Origin: Nonomuraea dietziae
GTDB lineage: Bacteria; Actinomycetota; Actinomycetes; Streptosporangiales; Streptosporangiaceae
NCBI RefSeq assembly: GCF_014195505.1
Contig: NZ_JACIBV010000001.1
Coordinates: 2,046,001 to 2,110,000, forward strand
Length of the DNA: 64,000 bases
Reading direction: 5' to 3'
Position numbers and translations under genes: made by a program. Below, one piece after another: positions 1 to 8,901 of the stretch (positions are counted from its first letter, which is position 1; each line of letters opens with the position of its first letter). The notes under the pieces were generated by a model that searched no databases, was not told where the DNA came from, and saw only the letters and a program-made list of their open reading frames with translations.

Positions 1-245
1 ATCCGACAGGGGAGCGCATCCGCCGTCTCACTGTTGGTCTCAGGGCGCCTGCGGGACAAGGGCACGCGTTCCATCAGCGTGGTCGTACCACAGACATACC
101 GATAGTCGAACTTGACGGTAGTGCGCGCGTGTGTGTCGCTCACCAGAGATCGGAACAACTCCTCGAGCACGGAGTGCGGTCATAGTCTCGTTCGTACTCG
201 AACGTTCTGCCAAGTTGTCCTGAGCCGCGCGGGCACCGGTGAAGA

Positions 246-866
246 TCACGTCGCGTCGGCCGGGGTCGTGGGCTGCTGAGCCAGGGCGACGGTGCCGATG
301 TCGCGAGCCGTCTGGGCCAGGGCACGGATGTGCGCGCTCTCGCTGCTGATGCGCCAAGTCAGCGCCCATTGGGTGGCCGGGGCGTCGGTGATCGGCAGGA
401 ATACGACCCCCGGGTGGCTGTAGTACCGAGTGGTGTGGGCGTTCAGTGGAGAGACGCACCATCCCGCGGCGACGAGGGACAGCACCTCGTGGAAGGTGCG
501 CGCGCTCGCTCCCCGCGGGATGCGGCGGCCGCTCGGGGTGCGCCAGGGAGCCATGGATTCCACCCAGTAGTCGGGCGCGTCCGCGCCGCCGTCGACGACG
601 AGGTGGTCGCCGAGGTCTTCCAGGGACGCCGAGCCCCCGGCGGCCAGGGGGTGGTTGGCGGCCACGGCCAGGACGCGGCCTTCGGTCAGCACGACCGGGC
701 CGACGGTGAGGTCGGGCTCCCTGACGGGCAGCCACAGCAGCTGCAGGTCGGCCTGGCCGGTGCGCAGCTGTGTGAAGGGGGCGCTGAAGTGGAACTCGGC
801 GATCTGGACGTCGCTTCCCGGATAGCGGCTGCGGAAGGTGTCGATGAGGTGGCGGAGCGGCGGCTG
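246..866 (-). pseudogene. LysR-family regulator remnant, effector-binding domain only
   Basis: The reading frame carries the last ~205 residues of a LysR-type regulator: the start of the effector-binding fold (DTFRSRYPG), then the two-lobed periplasmic-binding-like domain (TEGRVLAVAANHPLA) to the stop. The N-terminal helix-turn-helix, linker and first part of the effector domain are absent. Upstream of about position 866 the frame turns into the antisense of an alpha/beta hydrolase, so the gene is cut rather than mis-started. LysR regulators often sit divergent from the gene they control, and here the neighbour on the other strand is cut at the same point. No start codon or ribosome site can belong to it, so it is almost certainly non-functional. 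Confidence 0.75.
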
Positions 867-1376
867 GGCCCTGGCCTTCGCCCAGCGCCACCCTGACCGC
901 GTGACCAAGCTCGCCCTGCTCGACGCCACCGGGCTTGACCTGCCCGGCACCTGGATGTGGGAGTCGTTGAAGATCCCCGTCATCGGTGAGCTGGCCGTCA
1001 AGCTGTCCACCGGCAAGTCCGCCGTTCGCGGCCTGGCCGAGGGCATGATGGTCAACAAGCAGCGCGTCACCGACCAGCTGCTGGACGAGTGGTGGGCGCC
1101 GATGACCTTCCACGACAACATCCGCGCCACCTACCTGCTGGAACGCCGCCTGGACTGGCTGCCGACCGAACGCGCCCTGTCCACCACCGAGACCCTGGTC
1201 CTTGTGCTGTGGGGCAGGCAGGACACCGTCCAGCCCGTGGAGCGCGCACACCACTTCGCCGAACTGCTGCCCGACGCCCGGCTCCAGATCCTGGACGGCT
1301 GCGGCCACGCCCCCAGCTGGACTGCCCGGAACCGGTCAACCAGCACCTCCAGACCTTCTTCGCCGACTCACCGTGA
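859..1376 (+). pseudogene. alpha/beta hydrolase remnant, 5'-truncated and frameshifted
   Basis: The frame opens inside the nucleophile elbow: only the final GG of a GxSxGG motif survives, followed by WALAFAQRHPDRV, the typical strand-helix after the elbow. The cap domain, the acid strand (LVLWGRQD) and the catalytic-His strand (LDGCGHAP) are present. The nucleophile Ser and all upstream strands are missing. After GCGHAP the frame is lost by one missing C in the C-run near 1309-1313; the next frame gives the expected tail QLDCPEPVNQHLQTFFADSP and a TGA at 1374-1376. Without its nucleophile it cannot be an active hydrolase. Confidence 0.75.
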
Positions 1377-1510
1377 CCATCCTCACCACCTGCCCGTCGT
1401 GCTTCAGGGCGATGTTGCCCAGCCTGGCACCTGAGGGTCCAGGCGAACGATCCTGTCAGCCGCGCCGGTCCTCCTGCTCGGGAGATCGCGACGGGGCGAG
1501 GGTTCAGGTG

Positions 1511-1901
1511 TCAGAAGTAGACGCCGCAGTGCAGGATCACGTTGGCGTACGGGCGGGCCTCACCCGTCCGTACCGCCAGCTTCACCTCGCGCGACAGGCG
1601 TTTGAGCTCCTCGTGCGGGACGTACTCCAGGCCCGGCAGCCGCTCCCCCAGCAGGGCCGGCGCAGGCCGGGTTGGCCTCGCCGACCTCGCTGGCCGCGAC
1701 GGCGCCCTCCACGACCAGTTCGGCCAGCAGGCCGTCCAGCACCTCGGCGAAGGACGGCACGCCCGCCACGAAGGCCAGGTCCACCACCTCCACGCCGGCG
1801 GGGATCGGCATCCCGCTGTCGCAGACCAGCACCCGGTCGGTGTGGCCGAGCCTGGCCAGCTGGCCGGCCAGCGCCGCGTTGAGTATCCCCGAGCGCTTCA
1901 C
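1511..1901 (-). pseudogene. rbsD: D-ribose pyranase RbsD with a 1-nt frameshift
   Basis: RbsD interconverts beta-pyranose and beta-furanose forms of ribose so that ribokinase can use it. The N-terminal half matches the family closely (MKRSGILNAALAGQLARLGHTD, with the catalytic His in LGHTD). The frame is lost after SEVGEANPACAG at about 1655, where one extra C in a GGCCC run shifts it. The next frame continues with LLGERLPGLEYVPHEEL and ends RTGEARPYANVILHCGVYF with TGA at 1511-1513, the normal C-terminus of the family. With that base removed the protein is about 129 residues, the usual length. It is the last gene of the ribose operon and overlaps rbsK by 4 nt. It may be a sequencing error rather than a dead gene. 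Confidence 0.85.
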
Positions 1902-2905
1902 AGCTCCTCCCCGCGGGGATACGAGCTCTGGGCGCCCTCCCTGCGGACGGCGGCGGCGCCCACCTTGGCCGCGAAGCCCGCCGCCTCCGGCAGGGTGTCG
2001 CCGAGGGCCAGGCGCCAGGCCAGCGCGCCGGTGAAGGCGTCGCCCGCGCCCGTGGTGTCCACGACGTCCACGACGGGGCTCGGCACCACCGTCACGACCG
2101 CCCCTTCCGGACGGCCAGGGGCACCGTCCCCATGAGCCGCGACACCACCCGGCGCGGCCTCCGGAACGCCCGCGTGGTCGGGAGCGCCCGCCGCGGCGTC
2201 CACGAAACCAGGCGGCCCGGCGGTCGGGGGCTCGGCCACCACCGCGCCGTCCGCCCCCAAGGTGATCACCACCGATCGCGGTCCCAGCGCGAGCAGCGCG
2301 CGCGCCATCCCGGCGGGCTCGGAGACGGCATCAGCCGAGGCCGCGCCCAGCAGGAACGCCGCCTCGTGCTCGTTGACCACCAGCGGATCGGCCAGCGCCA
2401 GTAGCTCGCCGGGCAGCTCGCGGGGCGGTGAGGCGTTCAGCACCGCCCTGCGGGCGGCGCGGGCGGCCTCCGTCACGGTGTCGAGCGGGATCTCCAGCAT
2501 GAGCGAGACCACCGCCGCCCCGCTCACCAGGTCGCCGGCGGCTGTCACGTCCGCGGGGGTGAGGCGCGCGTTGGCGCCGGGCGAGACGATGATGCTGTTG
2601 TCGCCCTCGGCGTCGACGGTGATGAGCGCGACGCCGCTGGCCCCCTCGGTCTCCATCACGTGCTCCACGCCGACACCCTCGGCGGCGAGCCCCTCGACCA
2701 GGCGAGCGCCGTACTGATCGGTGCCGGTCCTGGCGAGCAGGGCGACGTCCGCGCCGAGCCTGGCGGCGGCGACGGCCTGGTTGGCGCCCTTGCCGCCGGG
2801 GAAGGTGTCGAGGTCGGAGCCCATCACGGTCTCGCCGGGCGCGGGCCTGCGCCCGACCCTGACCACGAGGTCGGCGTTGACCGACCCCACGACCACCACG
2901 TCCAT
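1898..2905 (-). CDS. rbsK: ribokinase
   Basis: PfkB-family sugar kinase that phosphorylates D-ribose to ribose 5-phosphate with ATP in the cytoplasm. The sequence opens MDVVVVGSVNADLVVRVGR, has the substrate motif GGKGANQAVAAARLG (residues ~37-51) and the ATP/catalytic motif DTTGAGDAF (283-291; D289 would be the base). The 335-residue length exceeds the usual ~300: an Ala/Pro/Gly-rich stretch at about residues 226-268 is inserted before the conserved strand leading to VDVVDTTGAGDAF. The ATG lies two bases after the rbsB stop, and the 3' end overlaps rbsD by 4 nt, so it is translationally coupled in the ribose operon. The insert is in frame and the flanking motifs are intact, so activity is likely. 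Confidence 0.93.
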   Translation of the reverse strand: MDVVVVGSVNADLVVRVGRRPAPGETVMGSDLDTFPGGKGANQAVAAARLGADVALLARTGTDQYGARLVEGLAAEGVGVEHVMETEGASGVALITVDAEGDNSIIVSPGANARLTPADVTAAGDLVSGAAVVSLMLEIPLDTVTEAARAARRAVLNASPPRELPGELLALADPLVVNEHEAAFLLGAASADAVSEPAGMARALLALGPRSVVITLGADGAVVAEPPTAGPPGFVDAAAGAPDHAGVPEAAPGGVAAHGDGAPGRPEGAVVTVVPSPVVDVVDTTGAGDAFTGALAWRLALGDTLPEAAGFAAKVGAAAVRREGAQSSYPRGEEL

Positions 2906-2907
2906 GG

Positions 2908-3852
2908 TCAGCTCGCGAACTCGGAGACGTTGTCCTTGGTCGCGACCTTCACCGGCACGGCCACCGTCTGCTGGATGCTCTCGCCCTTGGCGGCCTTCAC
3001 CGCTCCGGCGATGGCCTGCTGGCCGAGGACCTTGGGCTGCTGGGCGACGGTCGCGGCGAGGGTGCCCGCCTGGACGGCCTTGAGCCCGTCGGGGGTGCCG
3101 TCGAAGCCGACGACCTTCACCGCCGAGCCCGCCTTGGCGCCGAGAGCCTTGATCGCGCCGAGCGCCATCTCGTCGTTCTCGGCGAAGACGCCGGTGACGT
3201 CGGGGTGCGACTGCAGGAGGTTGGTCATGACGTCCAGGCCCTTGGTGCGGTCGAAGTCCGCGGGCTGGGAGGCGACCACCTGGATGCCGGGGTAGGCCTT
3301 GATGCCCTCGGTGAAGCCCTGTCCCCTGTCGCGGGAGGCGGAGGTGCCCGCGACGCCCTGGAGCACCACGACCCTGCCCTTCTCCCCCATCTGCTTGGCC
3401 AGCTCCTCGGCCGCCAGCTTGCCGCCCTGGACGTTGTCGGAGGCGACGGTCTGCTTGACCTCGGCGCCGTTGACGCCGCGGTCGGCGGCGATGACCGGGA
3501 TGTTGCTCCGCTCTGCCGCCTTGACGGCCGGCGCGGCCGCGTCGGAGTCGACCGGGTTGATGACGATCGCCTTCATGTTCTGGCTGGTGAAGTTCTGGAC
3601 CTGGTTCACCTGCTGCGAGGCGTCGTTCTGGGCGTCGGTGACGGTCAGCGAGACGCCGAGCTTCTTGGCCTCCTCCTCCGCGCCCGCGCGCAGCTGGACG
3701 AAGTAGGGGTTGTTCAGTGTGGAGACCGACATGCCGATCTTGATATCCCCCGAGCCGCCGCCCGTGGCGGTAGGCCCGGTGGTGTCGGCCGAACCGCAGG
3801 CGGTCAGGCCGAGCGCGAGCGCGGCACCGGCCGCGATGATCCTCAGCTTCAT
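2908..3852 (-). CDS. rbsB: ribose ABC transporter substrate-binding lipoprotein
   Basis: Extracellular sugar-binding component, anchored by a lipid on Cys19: signal peptide MKLRIIAAGAALALGLTAC ends in a good lipobox (LTAC). The mature part is a type I periplasmic-binding fold (KIGMSVSTLNNPYFVQLRAG, the motif around the first sugar-contact loop; later VFAENDEMALGAI and VVGFDGT, characteristic of RbsB). At 314 residues it has the family length. It lies 15 nt downstream of rbsC and 2 nt upstream of rbsK in the operon. Ribose is inferred from operon partners rbsK and rbsD; a related pentose cannot be excluded from sequence alone. Confidence 0.93.
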   Translation of the reverse strand: MKLRIIAAGAALALGLTACGSADTTGPTATGGGSGDIKIGMSVSTLNNPYFVQLRAGAEEEAKKLGVSLTVTDAQNDASQQVNQVQNFTSQNMKAIVINPVDSDAAAPAVKAAERSNIPVIAADRGVNGAEVKQTVASDNVQGGKLAAEELAKQMGEKGRVVVLQGVAGTSASRDRGQGFTEGIKAYPGIQVVASQPADFDRTKGLDVMTNLLQSHPDVTGVFAENDEMALGAIKALGAKAGSAVKVVGFDGTPDGLKAVQAGTLAATVAQQPKVLGQQAIAGAVKAAKGESIQQTVAVPVKVATKDNVSEFAS

Positions 3853-3867
3853 GACTGTTCTCTTCCC

Positions 3868-4809
3868 TTAATTGCTTGACCTGCGACGCAGGGTGTCGAC
3901 GAGGACCGCGAGCGCGATCACGACGCCGATCACCACCTGCTGCCAGAAGGCGGAGACGGACAGGAGATTCAGGCCGTTGCGCAGGACGGCGAGGATGAGC
4001 GCGCCGACGAAGGTGCCGAAGGCGCGGCCCTTGCCTCCGGACAGGCTGGCCCCTCCGATGACGACGGCGGCGATGGCGTCGAGCTCGTAGCCGGCGGCGG
4101 CCTGCGGCTGGGCGGAGGCGAGACGGCTGGCCAGCACGATGCCCGCGACGGCGGCGAAACCGCCCGACAGGGCGTAGGTGACGAGCTTCTGCCTGTTGAC
4201 CTTGATGCCGGAGAGCCTGGCGGCCTCCTCGTTGCCGCCGATCGCGTACATGGCGCGGCCCGGATAGGTGCGGTTGAGGATGACGGCGGCGATGAGACCC
4301 ATGACCACCATGACGATCACCGGGATGGGCAGGTAGCCGCCGATGGTGTCGCCGACGTGGGAGACCGCGTCGGGCATGGCGATCGGGCTGCCCTGGGAGA
4401 TGACCAGAGCGAGGCCCCTGGCGATGCCGAGCATGGCCAGGGTCGCGATGAAGGGGGGCAGCTTGCCGTACGCGATGAGGGCGGCGTTGGCCAGCCCGCA
4501 CACCACGCCGACGGCCAGCGCGATCACCGTGGCCAGCGGCCACGGCAGGCCCGAGGTCGTGGACAGGTAGGCCAGCGTGATCGCCGACAGGGCGGCCACG
4601 GAGCCGACCGACAGGTCGATGCCCGCGGTGATGATGACGAACGTGGCGCCGAAGGCGAGGATCGCGGTGACGGCCGCCTGCACGCCGACGTTGAGCAGGT
4701 TGCTCACGCTCAGGAAGTCGCTGGACAGCAGCGACAACGCGACGGCCAGGACCACGAGCGCGACGAGCGCGCCGTTCTCCGAGAACCAGACCTTCGTTCT
4801 ACTGGACAC
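3868..4809 (-). CDS. rbsC: ribose ABC transporter permease
   Basis: Inner-membrane permease of the carbohydrate uptake transporter-2 family (BPD_transp_2). It is strongly hydrophobic throughout, with the family signature FGATFVIITAGIDLSVGSV near residues 55-75 and the coupling-helix region AIGGNEEAARLSGI near residue 190. The 313 residues would give about 8-10 membrane segments. The GTG start at 4809 overlaps the 3' end of rbsA by 11 nt, so the two are translationally coupled. It would form the homodimeric channel fed by RbsB and energised by RbsA. Confidence 0.93.
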   Translation of the reverse strand: MSSRTKVWFSENGALVALVVLAVALSLLSSDFLSVSNLLNVGVQAAVTAILAFGATFVIITAGIDLSVGSVAALSAITLAYLSTTSGLPWPLATVIALAVGVVCGLANAALIAYGKLPPFIATLAMLGIARGLALVISQGSPIAMPDAVSHVGDTIGGYLPIPVIVMVVMGLIAAVILNRTYPGRAMYAIGGNEEAARLSGIKVNRQKLVTYALSGGFAAVAGIVLASRLASAQPQAAAGYELDAIAAVVIGGASLSGGKGRAFGTFVGALILAVLRNGLNLLSVSAFWQQVVIGVVIALAVLVDTLRRRSSN

Positions 4810-6301
4810 GAGTTCCCTCCACCTCGGTGACGGCCAGCGCCATCACCGTGTCCTGTGTCGCCTCGCCCGCGGGGAGTTCGCCGACGAGCCTGCCTCTGGC
4901 CATGACGAGCACTCTGTCGCTCATGCCGATCACCTCGGGGAGATCGCTGGAGATCATGAGGACGGCGTGGCCCGAGGCCGTCAGAGAGTTGATCAGTTGG
5001 TAGATCTCGACCTTGGCGCCGACGTCGATGCCGCGGGTCGGTTCGTCGAGGATGAGGACGCTGACGTCGGCCAGCAGCCACTTGCCGATGACGACCTTCT
5101 GCTGGTTGCCGCCCGAGAGCGTGCGGACCTCCTGGCCGAGCCCGCTCATCCTGACCCCGAGCTGGCCGGCGACCTTGGCGGCCGCCTTGCGCTGGCCCGA
5201 GCGGTCCACGAAGCCGCCGTGGCTGGCGTCGCCGAGCGTCACCAGGCCGAGGTTCTCGGCGATGTCGGCGCCGAGCACCAGGCCCTGCCCCTTGCGGTCC
5301 TCCGGCACCAGGCCGAGGCCCGCGGCCATCGCCGCGTGGATGTCTCCTGCGGGCAGCGGCCTGCCGTCCACCGTGACCTCGCCGGTGTCGTAGCGGTCGG
5401 CGCCGAAGATCGCTCTGGCCACCTCCGTACGGCCCGCGCCCACCAGCCCCGCCAGCCCGACGACCTCGCCCGCGCGCACCTCGAAGGAGACGTCGTCGAA
5501 GGCGCCGCGCCTGCCGAGCCCGCTCACCTTCAGCAGGGCCCTGCCGGGCTGCTCGGGCTCCCTGGGGTACTGCTGGTCGATGGGGCGGCCGACCATGAGC
5601 CTGACGAGCTCGTCCTCCGCTGTGTTCGCCGGCACCTCGGCCACCGAGCGCCCGTCGCGCAGGACGGTCACCCTGTCGCCGATCTGGGCGATCTCCTCGA
5701 GGTGGTGGGTGATGAAGACGATCGCCACGCCCTCGTCGCGCAGCTGCCTGACGATGGAGAAGAGCTTGTCCACCTCGCTGGTGGTCAGCACCGCGGTCGG
5801 TTCGTCCATGATCAGCACACGGGCGTTCAGCGCGAGCGCCTTGGCGATCTCGACCATCTGCATGCGCGCGATGCCGAGCGTTCCGATCCTCCTGCGCGGG
5901 TCGAGGTCGAGCCCGACCCTGTCGAGCAGCTCACGGGCCTGGCGGTGCATGGCCTTGACGTCGATGAAGCCGAACCTGCGGGGCGGGCGGCCGAGCGCGA
6001 GGTTCTCCCCCACCGTCAGCTCGGGGACCAGGTTGAACTCCTGGTAGATGGTGGCGATGCCGAGGCGCTGGGCGTCGCCTGCCGTACGGACCTCCACGGG
6101 CTGCCCGTCGAGCAGGATGCGGCCCTCGTCGGGGTGGTAGGCGCCGGAGAGCATCTTGATCAGCGTGCTCTTGCCGGCGCCGTTCTCGCCGAGCAGCACG
6201 TGGACCTCGCCGGTGCGCAGGGAGAGGTCCACACCGTCCAGCGCGAGGACGCCGGGGAAGCGCTTGCGCAGGCCCTCGACCCTGAGGATCTCCTCGCTCA
6301 T
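4799..6301 (-). CDS. rbsA: ribose ABC transporter ATP-binding protein (tandem)
   Basis: Tandem ATPase of a CUT2-type sugar importer. The N-terminal half has Walker A GENGAGKSTLIK and Walker B VLIMDEPTAVL; the C-terminal half has a degenerate Walker A (GLVGAGRTEVA), signature LSGGNQQKV and Walker B VLILDEPTRGID, the expected asymmetry of RbsA/MglA/XylG. I chose ATG 6301 (MSEEILRVEGLRKRFPG), about 10 nt after a GAGAGGAAGG Shine-Dalgarno and 1 nt past the rbsR stop; a GTG three codons upstream at 6310 is possible. About 500 residues, normal for the family. It is the second gene of the operon and overlaps rbsC. Confidence 0.94.
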   Translation of the reverse strand: MSEEILRVEGLRKRFPGVLALDGVDLSLRTGEVHVLLGENGAGKSTLIKMLSGAYHPDEGRILLDGQPVEVRTAGDAQRLGIATIYQEFNLVPELTVGENLALGRPPRRFGFIDVKAMHRQARELLDRVGLDLDPRRRIGTLGIARMQMVEIAKALALNARVLIMDEPTAVLTTSEVDKLFSIVRQLRDEGVAIVFITHHLEEIAQIGDRVTVLRDGRSVAEVPANTAEDELVRLMVGRPIDQQYPREPEQPGRALLKVSGLGRRGAFDDVSFEVRAGEVVGLAGLVGAGRTEVARAIFGADRYDTGEVTVDGRPLPAGDIHAAMAAGLGLVPEDRKGQGLVLGADIAENLGLVTLGDASHGGFVDRSGQRKAAAKVAGQLGVRMSGLGQEVRTLSGGNQQKVVIGKWLLADVSVLILDEPTRGIDVGAKVEIYQLINSLTASGHAVLMISSDLPEVIGMSDRVLVMARGRLVGELPAGEATQDTVMALAVTEVEGTRVQ

Positions 6302-6302
6302 C

Positions 6303-7348
<1,046 letters not shown>

Positions 7349-7367
7349 AGATGTAAACAGCGGGCAC

Positions 7368-7383
7368 TGTGATTCAGGTCACA
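7368..7383. promoter_or_regulatory. CRP-type box upstream of the ribose operon
   Basis: TGTGATTCAGGTCACA is an exact match to TGTGA-N6-TCACA, the CRP/FNR-family palindrome, which actinobacterial Crp proteins also recognise. It lies 67-82 bp upstream of the rbsR start and just beyond the twin LacI operators, a typical activator position. It also sits immediately past the 3' end of the MFS gene (7399), in the shared gap. Regulation is inferred from the motif only. Confidence 0.6.
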
Positions 7384-7398
7384 GCGCCCGCGCCGGGA

Positions 7399-8688
7399 TC
7401 AGACGGAAGCGGAGGCGGGCCTGGCCGTACGCCATCTGCCCCTGAAGGCGAGCATGGAGACCAGGAAGACCACCTGTCCCGCGAGGCCGACCAGCAGCCA
7501 CGCGCTCCACCCGCCGGCGGCCACGACCTGCGGCGACACCAGGAGCAGGACCACGATCATGATGCGCACCACCATGCCCCAGAGGCCGAGCGCGGCGCCC
7601 TGCAGGCGGGGCTCCACGTCCTCGGCGTCCTCGGAGAAGTTCGCCATCCACGGCACGTAGGCCACGCCGAGCATCAGGAAGAGCGCGGCGTAGACGGCGA
7701 CGACCGCCGGGCCCGAGGCCCCCGAGCCGATGAGGGCGACGAACACCCCGAGCGTGGCGATGGTCAGCACGGTGCCCGCGAGCGTGAACGGCTTGCGCAG
7801 CTGCAGCCGGTCCGACACCCGCCCGACGACGATGACCGCGACCGCGTTGAGCACGATGCCGAACGCCACGACGCCGTTGGCCTGGGCGGCGCTCATCGCG
7901 AAGGAGTCGACCAGGATGGTCTGGCCGAAGATCGCGAAGGTCCAGTAGAGCACCTGCCAGCCGGTGTTGCCGAACACGTGGGCCCACAGGTGGGGGTGCC
8001 TGAGCAGCTCGCGGACCTTGCCGGGGTCGATCTTCCCCTCGGTGGCGACCGCCACCTCCGCCGACATCACCTGGGCCCTCAGCGCGGCCGAGGGCTCGGC
8101 GATCTGCCAGATGATGACGGCGCAGAGCACCAGCGAGACCACGCCCATGATGATCGCCTGCGACTGCCACGCGTTGCCGAACATCGGCAGCGTCAGGCTC
8201 GCGATGACCGAGGCCAGGAAGGAGGCGCCCACCGGCCCCCAGGTCCAGAAGCCGAACGCCTGCGCCCTGCCCACGCGAGGGGAGAAGTCCCGCACCAGGC
8301 TGGCGGTGATCGTGATGGCCGCCCCCTCGATGAACAGCATGAGGCAGCGCACGAACATCAGCCCGCCGACGGTGTCGACGGTGGCCAGCAGGAAGTTGCA
8401 GGCGGCGGTGACCGTCAGGGTGGGAACCAGGATCGTCACCCTGCCCCACCGGTCGGACAGGATCCCGCCGAATCCGGCCGACAACCCGCCCACCAGCACG
8501 GAGAGGGCGGCGATGAGGCCGTAGACCTCCAGCGACATGTCGAGGTCCTCGCGCAGCAGCGGGAGGATCGTGGCCAGCGTGGTCTCGAAGTTGGCCACCA
8601 GGCTTGCCAGCACGGCGACCGCCAGCAGGCGGACGCGCCGCGCGCCGACGGGATAGACGGTGAGCTCGCGGACGTAGAACGGCTTCAC
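7399..8688 (-). CDS. MFS transporter
   Basis: Major facilitator superfamily permease of about 429 residues and roughly 12 hydrophobic segments, with the loop 2-3 signature GGILSDRWGRV (MFS motif A). I place the start at GTG 8688 (KPFYVRELTVYPVG follows) because GGAGG lies 6 nt before it, and because an upstream ATG at 8742 would put a regulatory palindrome inside the coding region. Its 3' end faces the ribose operon promoter and it reads in the same direction. It is divergent from a CbiX-like gene with a 213-bp gap holding two palindromic sites. The substrate is unknown; nothing in the sequence distinguishes uptake from efflux. Confidence 0.85.
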   Translation of the reverse strand: MKPFYVRELTVYPVGARRVRLLAVAVLASLVANFETTLATILPLLREDLDMSLEVYGLIAALSVLVGGLSAGFGGILSDRWGRVTILVPTLTVTAACNFLLATVDTVGGLMFVRCLMLFIEGAAITITASLVRDFSPRVGRAQAFGFWTWGPVGASFLASVIASLTLPMFGNAWQSQAIIMGVVSLVLCAVIIWQIAEPSAALRAQVMSAEVAVATEGKIDPGKVRELLRHPHLWAHVFGNTGWQVLYWTFAIFGQTILVDSFAMSAAQANGVVAFGIVLNAVAVIVVGRVSDRLQLRKPFTLAGTVLTIATLGVFVALIGSGASGPAVVAVYAALFLMLGVAYVPWMANFSEDAEDVEPRLQGAALGLWGMVVRIMIVVLLLVSPQVVAAGGWSAWLLVGLAGQVVFLVSMLAFRGRWRTARPASASV

Positions 8689-8715
8689 TCCAACCTCCGA
8701 GCGGTGGAAGGTTGC

Positions 8716-8734
8716 TCTAGAACGCGCTTCTAGA
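8716..8734. promoter_or_regulatory. perfect inverted repeat operator candidate
   Basis: TCTAGAA-CGCGC-TTCTAGA is a perfect 7+5+7 palindrome, 28-46 bp upstream of the chosen GTG start of the MFS gene. The size and spacing are typical of a dimeric TetR- or MarR-type repressor site. No such regulator is encoded next to it, so the cognate protein must lie elsewhere. Confidence 0.6.
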
Positions 8735-8788
8735 TTTCTCAAAGTTTCGCGCCGCGCGCCGTGACGTCAACGTTTCGTCACGTCACGA

Positions 8789-8804
8789 TGTGATCTCGCT
8801 CACA
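8789..8804. promoter_or_regulatory. CRP-type box between the MFS and CbiX-like genes
   Basis: TGTGATCTCGCTCACA matches TGTGA-N6-TCACA exactly, like the box upstream of the ribose operon 1.4 kb away. It lies ~100 bp upstream of the CbiX-like start and ~100 bp upstream of the MFS start, so it could act on either divergent promoter. A second inverted pair, GTGACG at 8761-8766 and CGTCAC at 8776-8781, is adjacent. Confidence 0.55.
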
Positions 8805-8901
8805 GCCTGGAGCTGTCTGACTGGTGAGACTGGTGAGGTTGTAATGGAATCGCGGCCGATTCCGAGCACGCGGTTTTCCAAATAGTCATAAACTCCGCGC
8901 C

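Noticed and set aside
1..245. Open frames before the LysR remnant
   Set aside because: No frame shows a recognisable family, start site or consistent codon bias. I report the stretch as unexplained.
2906..4543. Long 5' extension of the ribokinase frame (about 545 codons)
   Set aside because: It reads out of frame through rbsB and rbsC and is Arg/Gly/His-rich. The true ATG is at 2905 right after the rbsB stop.
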